Program-made: the position numbers and the translations under genes
Assembly: GCA_004555155.1 (NCBI GenBank)
Contig: SFJH01000031.1
Coordinates: forward strand, 1 to 40,555
DNA length: 40,555 bases
DNA from: Clostridiales bacterium
GTDB lineage: Bacteria > Bacillota > Clostridia > Christensenellales > Aristaeellaceae
Reading direction: 5' to 3'
Shown here: positions 33,101 through 40,215 of the stretch, in pieces
How the letters are laid out: each line of letters begins with the position of its first letter
Position numbering within the stretch: position 1 is the first letter of the stretch
The notes under the pieces: generated by a model
Seen by the model: the letters and a program-made list of their open reading frames with translations, nothing else
Database searches by the model: none
Told to the model about the DNA's origin: nothing

Positions 33101-33165
33101 TACTCCTGATACCGGTAAAGCGCAGCGTAGCTGTGCGTGCCGTCGCCGTTGTCCTCGTACTCTCC
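30124..33165 (-). CDS. C-terminal part of a giant secreted CxxC-repeat protein
   Basis: This open frame continues the frame of 33166-33996 after a single in-frame TGA at 33168-33166; its first ATG is at 33081, without a good ribosome site. It encodes about 20 CxxC motifs, often within a loose repeat of the form H-x-Y-x-x-G-x-C-x-x-CGY-x-C-x-H (for example GVCTACGYRSTC and GVCRFCGFGQPC), alternating with CPDCG units. This suggests a string of small zinc-ribbon or disulfide modules. The last ~190 residues, after CTLCGYTKPVEANE, form a different, charged region with two amphipathic helices and a strand-rich end (VQTVYPVLQVEVDG, YTFRCEDGSWYFAAL). No known catalytic domain was seen. Similar CxxC-rich surface proteins occur in gut Clostridia; the function is unknown. 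Confidence 0.75.
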   Translation of the reverse strand, partial: GEYEDNGDGTHSYAALYRYQEYCADCSTVLSSEYKAGETVVESHRGEGVCSRCGAALATTAECPHSSMEDCTTTGFRRFNIQYVDQNTHSYMLEKSVSAFKVCNDCGYIEYESVQYDDPVLMTEAHQADSNGWCSMCGRFAASGNTCDHEGFVVERKTTRVAPNMLTGEVDESGHYAVCTDVTTAYCTYCGIMLGAETGAEHVECVPHTYDENGVCTACGYRSTCKHANKVSSETEEAYLVNYVGEKTHKTLYIQIENDSCPDCGWESSETIGFKWVEDQPHCILNGICTECSYVTPCTHPNAAADPAYSSEEIEYEIIDQEYHNEILISRKSGVCPDCEAVVVLERTTSLSGAKAHDYAADGKCACGAVNPGSCAHPDEDVVEAEVSGARETRYIPVEGDDSVHVATVYAQYQKHCSKCGASIGEPSAPEPVRTLMPRTVAHTFENGVCRFCGFGQPCDHQNASVEVSTPELDHYEATATEHTAVYAIVKTISCPDCGYRGSETTYSNGNPEAHAFEAGVCVICRYECQHPEELRTSGETDVQTSFVADNDSTHHTETVTRTKYTCICGAEDWTSDTVTGDSGAHDYICHLATMEYVCRACGHVCSHSNAEREVSEKTLDHYNCDLFGHIAYYTWTEITACPDCSLYETYNGTEAGASGEHEWDESVCTVCSFVCPHSLPNDKKLVHEVLGCEAIDDESHREVGNEFFETSCIVCGVVTNKTDPVEWKSEPMEHHYADGVCYECGHSCSHVGHEVSEDVFVARSCASISATEHAVTGDVYRVTGCDLCGEKVSEAVVEENAVVNGKHVFSGRKCTLCGYTKPVEANETPSVVDEQIFNEVSADEKVHGVAVSEHLRMAVALVRALRGITEEYGEDVQIRIIDIELILTDAEIEALNALIPEERILVFLNVLGYVNEVNIANEELEIKLSDEAQALLDGIAARLEAMTEEERAEFDATVQTVYPVLQVEVDGTVADQTEIVIELKLREKNAYRVERYTFRCEDGSWYFAALAN

Positions 33166-33996
33166 TCAGACCGTCTGCTGCTTCTGGCGGAGCGTGACGA
33201 CGTTCAGATGGCGGCAGGCGTTCACATAGCCGCAGTTGCTGCAGACGTTCGATCCCTGCTCGTATTCATGTTCGACTTTGATGTGGAGGTCGGTTTCATG
33301 CACGCGTTTGTCCATCAGGATCATATTGCAGTCGGTACAGACGACGTGATAATACGCATCCGCTTCTTCAACGTAGCATTCGCCGTTCTCTTCGCGGTAG
33401 ACTGCATCGGAGGTATTAAAGAACACATATGCGAAGCGTTCGGTAACATTCTCATGTGCACAGCCGCCTGCCGCGCGCAGCTTGGCTCCGCAGTCCACGC
33501 AGACCGGATTCGTCTCGTTGCCGTCGGACACATGCGGCTCGATGGTTTCGAGCGGTTCGCCGAGATCGCGCGAAACACTGACGCCGCAGTCAGGGCATTT
33601 CGCGACTTCTAACTTCTGCGTAACAACCTTGTGGCTCTGTCCGTTCACGGCGGCATAGTCCACGTTCTTGCCCTGCACGGCATCATCCCAGGAGAGATTC
33701 TCGTGCGTGCACACATAGCCGCATTTGCGGCAGTGGCTGGAGTCAGACCCGGAGCTGAACCAGTGACTTTCTGTATATTTTCCGGTTCTCGAGGAAGCAT
33801 TGACAACCGTCCCGCAGTCTGTGCATTTCGTTGCAACGGCGATCTCTCTGACAACCTCATGCGATTGCGCGGAGATGCATGTTATGCTCGTCACGGTAAA
33901 CGCGACTTCTTCATCTTCTGTATTCAAATGAGCGCAGTCGCTGGTCCTGGACTCCGCATTGCCCGTGTTCTGCAGCGTGAAAGACGCCGCGTGCAC
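33166..33996 (-). CDS. Middle part of the CxxC-repeat protein
   Basis: This segment carries six more CxxC motifs (CTDCG, CRKCG, CPDCG, CVDCG, CTDCN, CSNCG) in the same repeat style as the downstream frame. The ATG at 33996 is probably internal: the frame opens farther upstream within a glycine-aspartate-threonine repeat and joins the signal-peptide fragment if one base is added near 34032. It ends at TGA 33168-33166, after RQKQQTV, and coding of the same kind (GEYEDNGDGTHSYAALYRYQ) resumes at once in the same frame. It should be read as part of one ~1,380-residue protein. Confidence 0.75.
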   Translation of the reverse strand: MHAASFTLQNTGNAESRTSDCAHLNTEDEEVAFTVTSITCISAQSHEVVREIAVATKCTDCGTVVNASSRTGKYTESHWFSSGSDSSHCRKCGYVCTHENLSWDDAVQGKNVDYAAVNGQSHKVVTQKLEVAKCPDCGVSVSRDLGEPLETIEPHVSDGNETNPVCVDCGAKLRAAGGCAHENVTERFAYVFFNTSDAVYREENGECYVEEADAYYHVVCTDCNMILMDKRVHETDLHIKVEHEYEQGSNVCSNCGYVNACRHLNVVTLRQKQQTV

Positions 33997-34259
33997 ATTG
34001 GCGCTTTCGTCGCTCCCGGCATTGCCGGTATCCCGGTATCTCCGGTATCTCCGGTGTCCCCGGTATCTCCGGTATTGCCGACGTCCGTTGTCTCGGGCGA
34101 ATCATCTCCGGCTTCATCCGTCGTGGAACCAACGTTCTCCACGACCGCAGACTCGCCTTCGTGCGTATGCTCTTCATCGGCTTGCTCGGCAAAGCCGCAC
34201 AGGCTCAGCACCAGAACGATGCTCAGCAGCAGCGCCAGCGCCTTTCTCATCCTACACAT
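33924..34259 (-). CDS. N-terminal part of the CxxC-repeat protein, with signal peptide
   Basis: The ATG at 34259 has GAGGAGG eight bases upstream and opens a signal peptide (MRKALALLLSIVLVLSLCGF), then an acidic linker and a short repeat GDTGDTGDTGDTG encoded by 9-base units of the GGAGATACC type. At about 34032 one unit is one base short. After it this frame encodes IPAMPGATKAP and soon ends, whereas the next frame reads on smoothly as GDTGNAGSDESANVHAASF. The break is thus a single-base deletion inside a tandem repeat, by slippage or by sequencing error. The Cys in LSLCGF is preceded by Leu, so a lipobox is doubtful. Confidence 0.75.
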   Translation of the reverse strand: MCRMRKALALLLSIVLVLSLCGFAEQADEEHTHEGESAVVENVGSTTDEAGDDSPETTDVGNTGDTGDTGDTGDTGIPAMPGATKAPMCTRRLSRCRTRAMRSPGPATALI

Positions 34260-34290
34260 CAACCGAACCTCCTCATGGTTATTCAGAGTT

Positions 34291-34319
34291 ATTATATCAA
34301 ATATTTCCAAGATTTTCTA
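34291..34319 (-). promoter_or_regulatory. Promoter of the CxxC-protein gene
   Basis: On the minus strand TAGAAA at 34319-34314 and TATAAT at 34296-34291 are 17 bases apart in an A/T-rich stretch that stands out in this genome. The -10 box lies 31 bases before the ATG. Confidence 0.65.
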
Positions 34320-34360
34320 GAATTTTAAGCAAAATTTAACCGTTATCCGCAATGTACAGG

Positions 34361-34405
34361 AAATCGCCCGCAAAGCACTTGCATTCCAGTGTTTGCGGGC
34401 GATTT
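34361..34405 (-). terminator. Hairpin after the nucleoside hydrolase gene
   Basis: A 14-bp stem (AAATCGCCCGCAAA with TTTGCGGGCGATTT) plus four more pairs beyond a bulged base encloses a small loop. It lies about 50 bases past the minus-strand stop and probably ends that transcript. Confidence 0.65.
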
Positions 34406-34453
34406 TCGTGCGAGTTGGCCTTCCATGACCGCCGGATCGGTTCTGCGGCGATT

Positions 34454-35389
34454 TCAGGTCTTCAGGCTTCCCAGCTTGGTGAACAGGTCGCGGAAGATGG
34501 GGTTGCGGTGGCAATAGTAGGCCTCGCGGATCAGGTGGCGGGTTTCGTCGTGGGCCCAGCGGCTGTCGTCGGTGAGCAGCGGGCTGTGGGTCAGCTTCGT
34601 GGGCACCCAGTCGGGGTTGATCAGCCAGGCCACGGTGGACACGTCCCAGATCACGCGGGCGGTGGCGAAGTGATCCGGCTCGCAGTCGCGCACGATCTCG
34701 ATCAGCGCGTCGCACAGCGCGTTTTTGCCGCCGATGCACGCCTTCAGCTCCGCCAGCGTGGTCTGCAGGTTGCTGGCCACGCCCATGCAGGGCACCAGGA
34801 TCACCGGCGCGCCGCAGTCGAACACCACGCGGGCGGCGGGCACGTCCTGGGACAGGTTGAATTCCTGCGCCGTGGGGAACGAGGTGGGGTGTCCGCCCAG
34901 CCACACGACGGCGATTTTCTGCGCGATGCGCGGCTCCATCAGCAGCGCGGAGGCCACGTTGGTGATCGCTCCGATGGCGACCACGTACAGCGGATCGCCG
35001 TCCGGCCGCGCCATGGCCCGGGCCGCCAGATCCCGGGCGGCGGGGCTGTCCACGGGGGTGTTTCCGTCGGGCAGATAGCTGCGGGAGCCCCGGAAGGCGA
35101 AGCCCTCGCCGCTGCGGCCCAGCTTGCCCAGCAGGCGCAGAATTTCGTCATAGCTGCGCTCCATGCCGTCCTCGGGGCCGGAGGAGTTTTCGTTGAAGAA
35201 GGGCGCGGCGTAGATCGCCTGCACGTTCAGCTTCTCCGGAGAGAGCATGCAGTAGGACAGCGCGAACTGGTCGTCCACCTCGTTGAACGTGTCGGTGTCC
35301 AGCACCATGTCGATTCGCCCCCGGGGCGGGGTCAGGCGGCGCAGAAGCTCCGCTTCGGGCAGCTTTTCCCATCTGGTTTTCGGGGTCAT
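34454..35389 (-). CDS. Inosine-uridine preferring nucleoside hydrolase family protein
   Basis: The 311-residue protein belongs to the calcium-dependent nucleoside hydrolases, which split nucleosides into base and ribose. The metal site is visible as VLDTDTFNEVDDQFALSY (Asp31, Asp33, Asp39, Asp40), followed by YVVAIGAITNVASALL and WLGGHPTSFPTAQEFNLSQD in the usual order; the late WDVST supplies the fourth metal ligand region. AAAGGAG lies 11 bases before the ATG. It starts 17 bases after the YjjG-type gene on the same transcript, so a nucleotide could be dephosphorylated and then hydrolysed. Substrate choice is not shown by sequence. Confidence 0.93.
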   Translation of the reverse strand: MTPKTRWEKLPEAELLRRLTPPRGRIDMVLDTDTFNEVDDQFALSYCMLSPEKLNVQAIYAAPFFNENSSGPEDGMERSYDEILRLLGKLGRSGEGFAFRGSRSYLPDGNTPVDSPAARDLAARAMARPDGDPLYVVAIGAITNVASALLMEPRIAQKIAVVWLGGHPTSFPTAQEFNLSQDVPAARVVFDCGAPVILVPCMGVASNLQTTLAELKACIGGKNALCDALIEIVRDCEPDHFATARVIWDVSTVAWLINPDWVPTKLTHSPLLTDDSRWAHDETRHLIREAYYCHRNPIFRDLFTKLGSLKT

Positions 35390-35406
35390 GTTCAGGTCAG
35401 CTCCTT

Positions 35407-36099
35407 TCAAAGCGCGTCGGGGGATTCCTGGAAGGCGATGGGCAGGCAGTCCGCCAGCGCGCGGATCTCGTATTCGGCGTGCAGGCCCTCGGGGAGGGTC
35501 TTTCCGCCCGGGTTGTACCAGCACATGTCGATCCCGGCGGCGTTCGCGCCGGCCACGTCGCTGCCGACGCCGTCGCCGATCATCAGCGCGTCCTTCGGAT
35601 CCACGCCGTCCAGCGCGATGCGGAAGATGCCCGGGTCGGGCTTCGACACGCCGGCCTCCTGGGAGATCACCAGCCGGGAAATCCACCGTCTGACCGGCGA
35701 AATCGACATGCGGCGCTTCTGAATGGCGGTGATGCCGTTGGTGAGAATCGCCACGGGCAGGCGTTCGGAGAGGGCCTTGACCACCTCCTCCGCGCCGGGG
35801 AAGAGGATCGCCTGCCCGCCCAGCAGCTCGGCAAAGCGGTCGGCGACCCGCGCGGGGTCGTCGCTGCGGCCCTTCTGCGCCAGAAAGCGGCGGAACCGCT
35901 CCACGTGCAGCACGTCCTGGGTCATCTCGCCGCGGTCCAGCGCCTGCCAGCAGGCGTGGTTGATGGCCTGATATTCGTCGAACACCGTGGGCGAGGACAG
36001 CCCCAGCTCCGCCATCAGCGCCGCCACGGCGCGGCGGTTGCCCGCCTGAAAGTCGAAGATCGTGTCGTCCGCGTCCAGAAGGATCAGTTTGTAGCGCAT
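35407..36099 (-). CDS. yjjG: HAD-family pyrimidine nucleotidase, YjjG-like
   Basis: YjjG-type enzymes dephosphorylate non-canonical and normal pyrimidine nucleoside monophosphates. The 230-residue protein shows HAD motif I LLDADDTIFDF (Asp9 nucleophile, Asp11), motif II ILTNGITAIQKRR, the motif III Lys in GVSKPDPGIF, and motif IV LMIGDGVGSDVAGANAAGID. The ATG at 36099 is six bases from AGGAGG; an upstream in-frame extension lacks one. TATACT at 36133-36128 may be its -10 box. It is followed by the nucleoside hydrolase gene, giving a small nucleotide clean-up or salvage operon. Confidence 0.92.
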   Translation of the reverse strand: MRYKLILLDADDTIFDFQAGNRRAVAALMAELGLSSPTVFDEYQAINHACWQALDRGEMTQDVLHVERFRRFLAQKGRSDDPARVADRFAELLGGQAILFPGAEEVVKALSERLPVAILTNGITAIQKRRMSISPVRRWISRLVISQEAGVSKPDPGIFRIALDGVDPKDALMIGDGVGSDVAGANAAGIDMCWYNPGGKTLPEGLHAEYEIRALADCLPIAFQESPDAL

Positions 36100-36185
36100 G
36101 TGCGGCCTCCTGTATCTTGATGGCAACAGTATAGCACATTCCGGCGGGCGCGGAAAGGGGATTGTGAAAAGTTACGCAATCCGGC

Positions 36186-36214
36186 TTGTATCACAGGGGT
36201 AAACGTGTTAAAAT
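36186..36214 (+). promoter_or_regulatory. Promoter of the phosphodiester glycosidase-like gene
   Basis: TTGTAT at 36186-36191 and TAAAAT at 36209-36214 are 17 bases apart. The -10 box overlaps an in-frame ATG at 36213, which favours the ATG at 36249 as the true start. Confidence 0.6.
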
Positions 36215-36248
36215 GTTCCTCAAACAAAAGAGAATCGGGTGTTGCCCT

Positions 36249-37427
36249 ATGGATGGGAAAAATCGGCGGAGGGGCGGGCGCTCCTGGCTCAGGCGGCAGC
36301 TGCGCATGCGGCCCCGTCCGATGTGGACGGTGATTGCGGCGCACGTGCTGGCGCTGGGCGCGGCGCTGGTGCTCTATTCAGTTCCGCACCATGTGATTCC
36401 GCGCCAGGAGGCCGCGATCGGACTGACCTCCTCCCGCACGGCCATGTCCGCCAGCGTCGCGGACGCGCCGGAGGTCACGCCCACGGCGGCCGTGCCGGCG
36501 CAGTCGCCCGCGCCGGAGACCCCGTTCCCGGCGGAGGGACAGGCGGAGCCGTCGCCCTCGGCGGAGGGACAGGCAGAAGCGCAGCCCTCGGCGGAGGCGC
36601 TGCCCTCGGTTCCGCCCACGCCCGCGCCCACCGACGGCGTCGGACAGTTCCGGGTGAAGTTCGCCGACAGGTTCACCAGCGGCGCGGTGGAGATCACCGA
36701 CGATACCTATCGCAGCGCGAATATCTGCGTGAGCTTCTCCAGCTTCCGCTATGACGACAGCGACGTGCACGTGGCGGACATCTATGTGGCGGACATCTCC
36801 AATTTCATCACCGTGTTCGGCACGGACCGCTACGGCCGCGGCGGCAGCTACACCGAAAAGCCGCTGGCGATGGCCCAGCGCTGGAACGGCGTGGCGACCC
36901 TGAGCGGCGATTACTACGGCGCGCGCAGCGACGGCGTGGTGATCCGCAACGGCACGCTGTACCGGGAGACCAAGATCTCCCGCGATGTGTGCGTGCTCTA
37001 CTGGGACGGCTCGGTGAAGACCTTCTCGCCCGGCGATTTCGACGCGGAGACGGAGCTGGCCAACGGCGCGTATCAGGCCTGGAACTTCGGGCCGATGCTG
37101 CTGGATGAATTCGGCCAGGCCATGACCAAATTCAACACCGACGTGGGCCCCAGGAATCCCCGCTCCATCTTCGGCTATTACGAGCCGGGGCACTACTGCT
37201 TCATCATGGTGGACGGCCGCAGCGACGAATCCGAGGGTCTGACCATGACCAGCTGCTCGGAGATGGTTTCCCGGGCGGGTCTGACGGCGGCCTACAATCT
37301 GGACGGCGGCCAGTCCGCCGCGATGGTCAAGGGCGATGAAATCTACGGCGTTCCCTATCGGGGCGGACGCAGCGTCAGCGACGTTCTGATGATCGTCGAC
37401 GGCGCGAATCAGGAGGTGCAGCCATGA
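36249..37427 (+). CDS. Phosphodiester glycosidase (NAGPA-domain) family protein
   Basis: The protein, about 392 residues, has an Arg-rich N-terminus, one transmembrane or signal-anchor helix (VIAAHVLALGAALVLYSV), a long Pro/Ala/Glu-rich linker with repeated PSAEGQAE-type units, and a C-terminal NAGPA-type domain. Members cleave GlcNAc or related sugars from phosphodiesters, and in Firmicutes are probably exported wall or exopolysaccharide enzymes. Family blocks are ATLSGDYYGARSDGVVIRNG, FGPMLLDEFG, VGPRNPRSIFGYYEPGHYCF and the final LTAAYNLDGGQSAAM. The ribosome site is weak. Its stop overlaps the next start as ATGA, so the two products probably work together at the cell surface. Confidence 0.88.
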   Translation: MDGKNRRRGGRSWLRRQLRMRPRPMWTVIAAHVLALGAALVLYSVPHHVIPRQEAAIGLTSSRTAMSASVADAPEVTPTAAVPAQSPAPETPFPAEGQAEPSPSAEGQAEAQPSAEALPSVPPTPAPTDGVGQFRVKFADRFTSGAVEITDDTYRSANICVSFSSFRYDDSDVHVADIYVADISNFITVFGTDRYGRGGSYTEKPLAMAQRWNGVATLSGDYYGARSDGVVIRNGTLYRETKISRDVCVLYWDGSVKTFSPGDFDAETELANGAYQAWNFGPMLLDEFGQAMTKFNTDVGPRNPRSIFGYYEPGHYCFIMVDGRSDESEGLTMTSCSEMVSRAGLTAAYNLDGGQSAAMVKGDEIYGVPYRGGRSVSDVLMIVDGANQEVQP

Positions 37428-38251
37428 ACACCCTTCGAAAGCTCGCGCCCCACGCGGCCATCCTGATCGGCAACATGTACTACGTCTTCTGGGGCATCGA
37501 CCGGGTGAACAAGTCGATGAACTTCATCGACAACGAATACACGAAGTTTCTGCTGGTGCTGCTGATCGCGCTGTGCGCGGTGGTGCACTGGCCGCTGCTG
37601 AAGGCGGCGCTGCGCCGGAGCCGCCGCGGCGCGAGTCCCGCCGCGCTCGCCACGCAGCTGGGGCTGATGGGCCTCAACGCGCTGCTGGGGCTGGTGCTGG
37701 CGATTCTGCTCTTGATCGATCTGTTTGCGCCGGACATGATGCTGTTTCTGAAGGAATTTGTGAAATTCCTGATTCTGCTGGACTGTGTGCTGGCGCAATT
37801 CCACGCGGCGCTGCTGATTGCGCGGGATCGGGCCATCGCGCGCAATCAGATCCGCCGTGCGGCCGCGTCCGCCCGTTCGGGAGCCGCGTCCGCGGGGCGC
37901 TCCGCCGGATATCCGTCTTCCGCGCGGAGCGGCTATGGGACTTCTTCGCGAAGCGCTTCTTCTGCACGGAGCGGCTATGGGACTTCCTCTGCGAGAGACG
38001 GGTTTGGGACTTCTTCGCGAAGCGCTTCTTCTGCGCGGAGCGGCTATGGGACTTCCTCGCGAAGCGCTTCTTCCGCGAGGAGCGGCTATGGAACTTCCTC
38101 TGCGAGAAACAGCTATGGGACTTCCGCGCGCTCCGCTTCCTCTGGGAGGAGCAGCTATGGGACTTCCGCGCGTTCTGCTTCTTCTGGGAAAAACAGCTAC
38201 GGGACTTCCTCTGCACGAAGCAGCTATGCTTCAACGCGCCGCGAACGGTAA
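37424..38251 (+). CDS. Membrane protein with GYGTSS-rich repeat tail, unknown function
   Basis: No known family was recognised. The first ~135 residues hold about four hydrophobic helices (AILIGNMYYVFWGI, FLLVLLIALCAVVHWPLL, LGLMGLNALLGLVLAILLLI, FVKFLILLDCVLAQFHAALL). The remaining ~130 residues are low-complexity, built from variants of SARSGYGTSSRSAS, rich in Ser, Arg, Gly and Tyr. The tail is encoded by tandem DNA repeats between about 37910 and 38240, so its length may vary between strains. It overlaps the NAGPA-domain gene by four bases. A basic Tyr/Ser-rich tail could bind a polymer or nucleic acid, but this is a guess. Confidence 0.8.
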   Translation: MNTLRKLAPHAAILIGNMYYVFWGIDRVNKSMNFIDNEYTKFLLVLLIALCAVVHWPLLKAALRRSRRGASPAALATQLGLMGLNALLGLVLAILLLIDLFAPDMMLFLKEFVKFLILLDCVLAQFHAALLIARDRAIARNQIRRAAASARSGAASAGRSAGYPSSARSGYGTSSRSASSARSGYGTSSARDGFGTSSRSASSARSGYGTSSRSASSARSGYGTSSARNSYGTSARSASSGRSSYGTSARSASSGKNSYGTSSARSSYASTRRER

Positions 38252-38258
38252 AACGACC

Positions 38259-38296
38259 GTCGACCCGCGATCCTGTGCGATCGCGGGTCGACTTTT
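38259..38296. terminator. Terminator between the repeat-tail gene and the hydrogenase gene
   Basis: A perfect 14-bp stem (38259-38272 with 38279-38292) and TTTT at 38293-38296 end the plus-strand operon. On the minus strand it also follows the hydrogenase stop and may act in both directions. Confidence 0.88.
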
Positions 38297-38324
38297 CGAT
38301 TCTTTTCGGCCGGAATCGGGCGGT

Positions 38325-39779
38325 TCAGCCGCCGAAGCCGGTCTGCGTGTCCAGGCTGGAGATGGAATCGGCGATGGTGCGGCCGGTCTCCAGCTTTTCA
38401 TATTTCGTGAACTGAACGCGGTTGCGCGCGCCGTGGCTGAGACAGGCGGGGCCGCCGATGCAGCCGGACTCGCAGGCCATGCCCTCGATGAAGTTCTCGG
38501 CCAGCTTGCCCTTGGAGGCCTTGAGCAGCGCGACGTTGCAGTCGGCGATGCCGGAGCAGGAGACGGCCTTGAGGGTGAACTGGTCATCGGTGACGCCGTG
38601 CTCCTTCAGCGCCTGCTCCACGGCGGTGGCCAGTCCGCCGCAGCGGGCGAACACGCGGCCATAGTAGCTGGCGCGGTCGAGGGTGATGGAGGGCATCTGC
38701 CGCAGGTCGATGCCCTTGGCGTCGAACATGGCCTGCATCTCCTCGAAGGTGATGGTGCAGTCCACGTACTTGCCGGCGTCGCCGTAGAGGGTTTCGGCCT
38801 TCTTGGCGATGCAGGGCCCGATGAAGATGATCTTCGCGCTGGGATCCTTTCTGCGGATGAGCATGGCCATGTGGGCCATGGGCGAGAGGTTGGTGGAGAC
38901 GTTGTTTTCCAGGCCGGGGAAGTTCTTGTGGATGAACGACACGAAGGCCGGGCAGCAGGAGGAGGTGAGAAAGCCCTTCTCCACCAGCTCGCGGGCCTCG
39001 AGGTCGGCCACGAAGTCCGCGCCCCAGGCGGCCTCGACGAGATAGTAGAAGCCCAGGGCCAGGATGCCGCCGAGCACCTGCTTGACGTCGATATCGGCAT
39101 ACTGCCCGGCGACGGAGGGTGCGATGACGGCATAGACGCGGTAGTTGCGGTTGTTGTCGGAATCCCGGAGGATCTGCGCGGCGCGGGTGATGAAGGACTT
39201 GTCGGAGATCGCGCCGAAGGGGCACTGGTAGACGCAGGCGCCGCAGGAGATGCACTTTTCCTCGCTGATGGTGGCCTTTCGGGTCTCCTTGTCGATGGAG
39301 AGGGCCTTGGGCTTGCAGGCGCGGATGCAGGGGCGGGTCTGCTTGATGATGGCGGAATAGGAGCAGGCCTCGGCGCAGCGGCCGCACTCGACGCATTTTT
39401 CCTTGTCGATGACGGCGTGGCGGTCGACGATGGTGATGGCGTTTCTGGGGCAGGCGTTCTGGCAGCGGTGGGCGATGCAGCCGCGGCAGGCCTGGGTGAC
39501 CATGATGCCCTCGACGGGACATTCGTCGCAGGCGATGGGGAGCACCTCGACGACATTTTTATCGGAAGGATTGCCGCCGAGGGCGAGCTTGACGCGCTGG
39601 TTGATGATGGCGCGCTCCTTGTAGATGCAGCAGCGCATGGTGGGCTTGCCTTCGGGGATGAGCTTTTCGGCGATGGCGAGGGTATTTTCGGGGGTGAACT
39701 CGTCGGCAAAGGCGAGTGCGGCAACCTCGCGAAGAACTTTGTTTTTGAGTTCCTGAACATCGGTGTCGAACAGCGGCAT
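38325..39779 (-). CDS. Monomeric [FeFe]-hydrogenase, group B type
   Basis: The 484-residue protein has an N-terminal ferredoxin-like region with several 4Fe-4S sites (CRGCIAHRCQNACP, CVECGRCAEAC and CISCGACVYQCP near residue 176) and a C-terminal H-cluster domain. The three H-cluster motifs are present: SSCCPAF (about 271), GPCIAKKAE (about 320) and EGMACESGCIGGP (about 433), in the form typical of group B enzymes. These catalyse reversible hydrogen production or uptake, probably with ferredoxin in the cytosol of strict anaerobes. AAAGGAGG precedes the ATG. No partner subunit and no HydE/F/G maturase is in the window; it is a single-gene unit. Confidence 0.93.
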   Translation of the reverse strand: MPLFDTDVQELKNKVLREVAALAFADEFTPENTLAIAEKLIPEGKPTMRCCIYKERAIINQRVKLALGGNPSDKNVVEVLPIACDECPVEGIMVTQACRGCIAHRCQNACPRNAITIVDRHAVIDKEKCVECGRCAEACSYSAIIKQTRPCIRACKPKALSIDKETRKATISEEKCISCGACVYQCPFGAISDKSFITRAAQILRDSDNNRNYRVYAVIAPSVAGQYADIDVKQVLGGILALGFYYLVEAAWGADFVADLEARELVEKGFLTSSCCPAFVSFIHKNFPGLENNVSTNLSPMAHMAMLIRRKDPSAKIIFIGPCIAKKAETLYGDAGKYVDCTITFEEMQAMFDAKGIDLRQMPSITLDRASYYGRVFARCGGLATAVEQALKEHGVTDDQFTLKAVSCSGIADCNVALLKASKGKLAENFIEGMACESGCIGGPACLSHGARNRVQFTKYEKLETGRTIADSISSLDTQTGFGG

Positions 39780-39871
39780 AAGCGAGACCTCCTTTGGGGG
39801 GATTGTTGAGGATATTGTATCATAAAATGGGGGAAAGGGGAAGAGGGCGTACCCCGTCCCGCTCCAGAAGC

Positions 39872-40215
39872 GCGGCAGCAGGAGAGGGGTCCAGGGGGAT
39901 CATCCCCCTGGCGGGGTGCAGGGGCAGCGCCCCGCCCCCGGAATAGGAACGGCGGCAGCAGGAGAAGGGTCCAGGGGGATCATCCCCCTGGCGGGGTGCA
40001 GGGGCAGAGCCCCGCCCGCCGGAGGCACTCGTGTAACGCTGAGAAAAGGCGGAATAGGAACGGCGGCAGCAGGAGAAGGAGTCCAGAGGGGATCATCCCC
40101 TCTGGCGGGGTGCAGGGGCAGAGCCCCGCCCGCCGGAGGCACTCATTACAGCGCAGATGAAAACCGGGATAGGAACGGCGGCAGCAAGAGAAGGAGTCCA
40201 GAGGGGATCCAAGGG
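39872..40215. repeat. Four tandem-like copies of the dispersed two-hairpin repeat
   Basis: Units begin with CGGCAGCAGGAGA near 39873, 39953, 40063 and, degenerate, 40180. The first hairpins lie at 39891-39911, 39971-39991 and 40083-40105, with GATC centres and stems CCAGGGGG/CCCCCTGG or CCAGAGGGG/CCCCTCTGG. Each is followed by a GGGGC-x-GAGCCCC-type hairpin. Units are separated by GGAATAGGAACGG. The whole interval 39780-40365 holds no supported gene. Confidence 0.85.

Noticed and set aside
33166..33168. UGA as a sense codon in this genome
   Set aside because: scpB, uvrC, cmk, plsC, rmuC and other intact genes end at TGA, so it is a normal stop. No selenocysteine insertion hairpin was recognised after the codon.
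34200..34259. Lipoprotein signal in the CxxC protein
   Set aside because: The residue before the candidate Cys is Leu rather than Gly, Ala or Ser, so a standard signal peptide is likelier.
34454..36139. One 561-codon minus frame joining YjjG and nucleoside hydrolase
   Set aside because: Only the nucleoside hydrolase part is in its true frame; the upstream part is a shifted reading of the YjjG gene, which has its own start and motifs.
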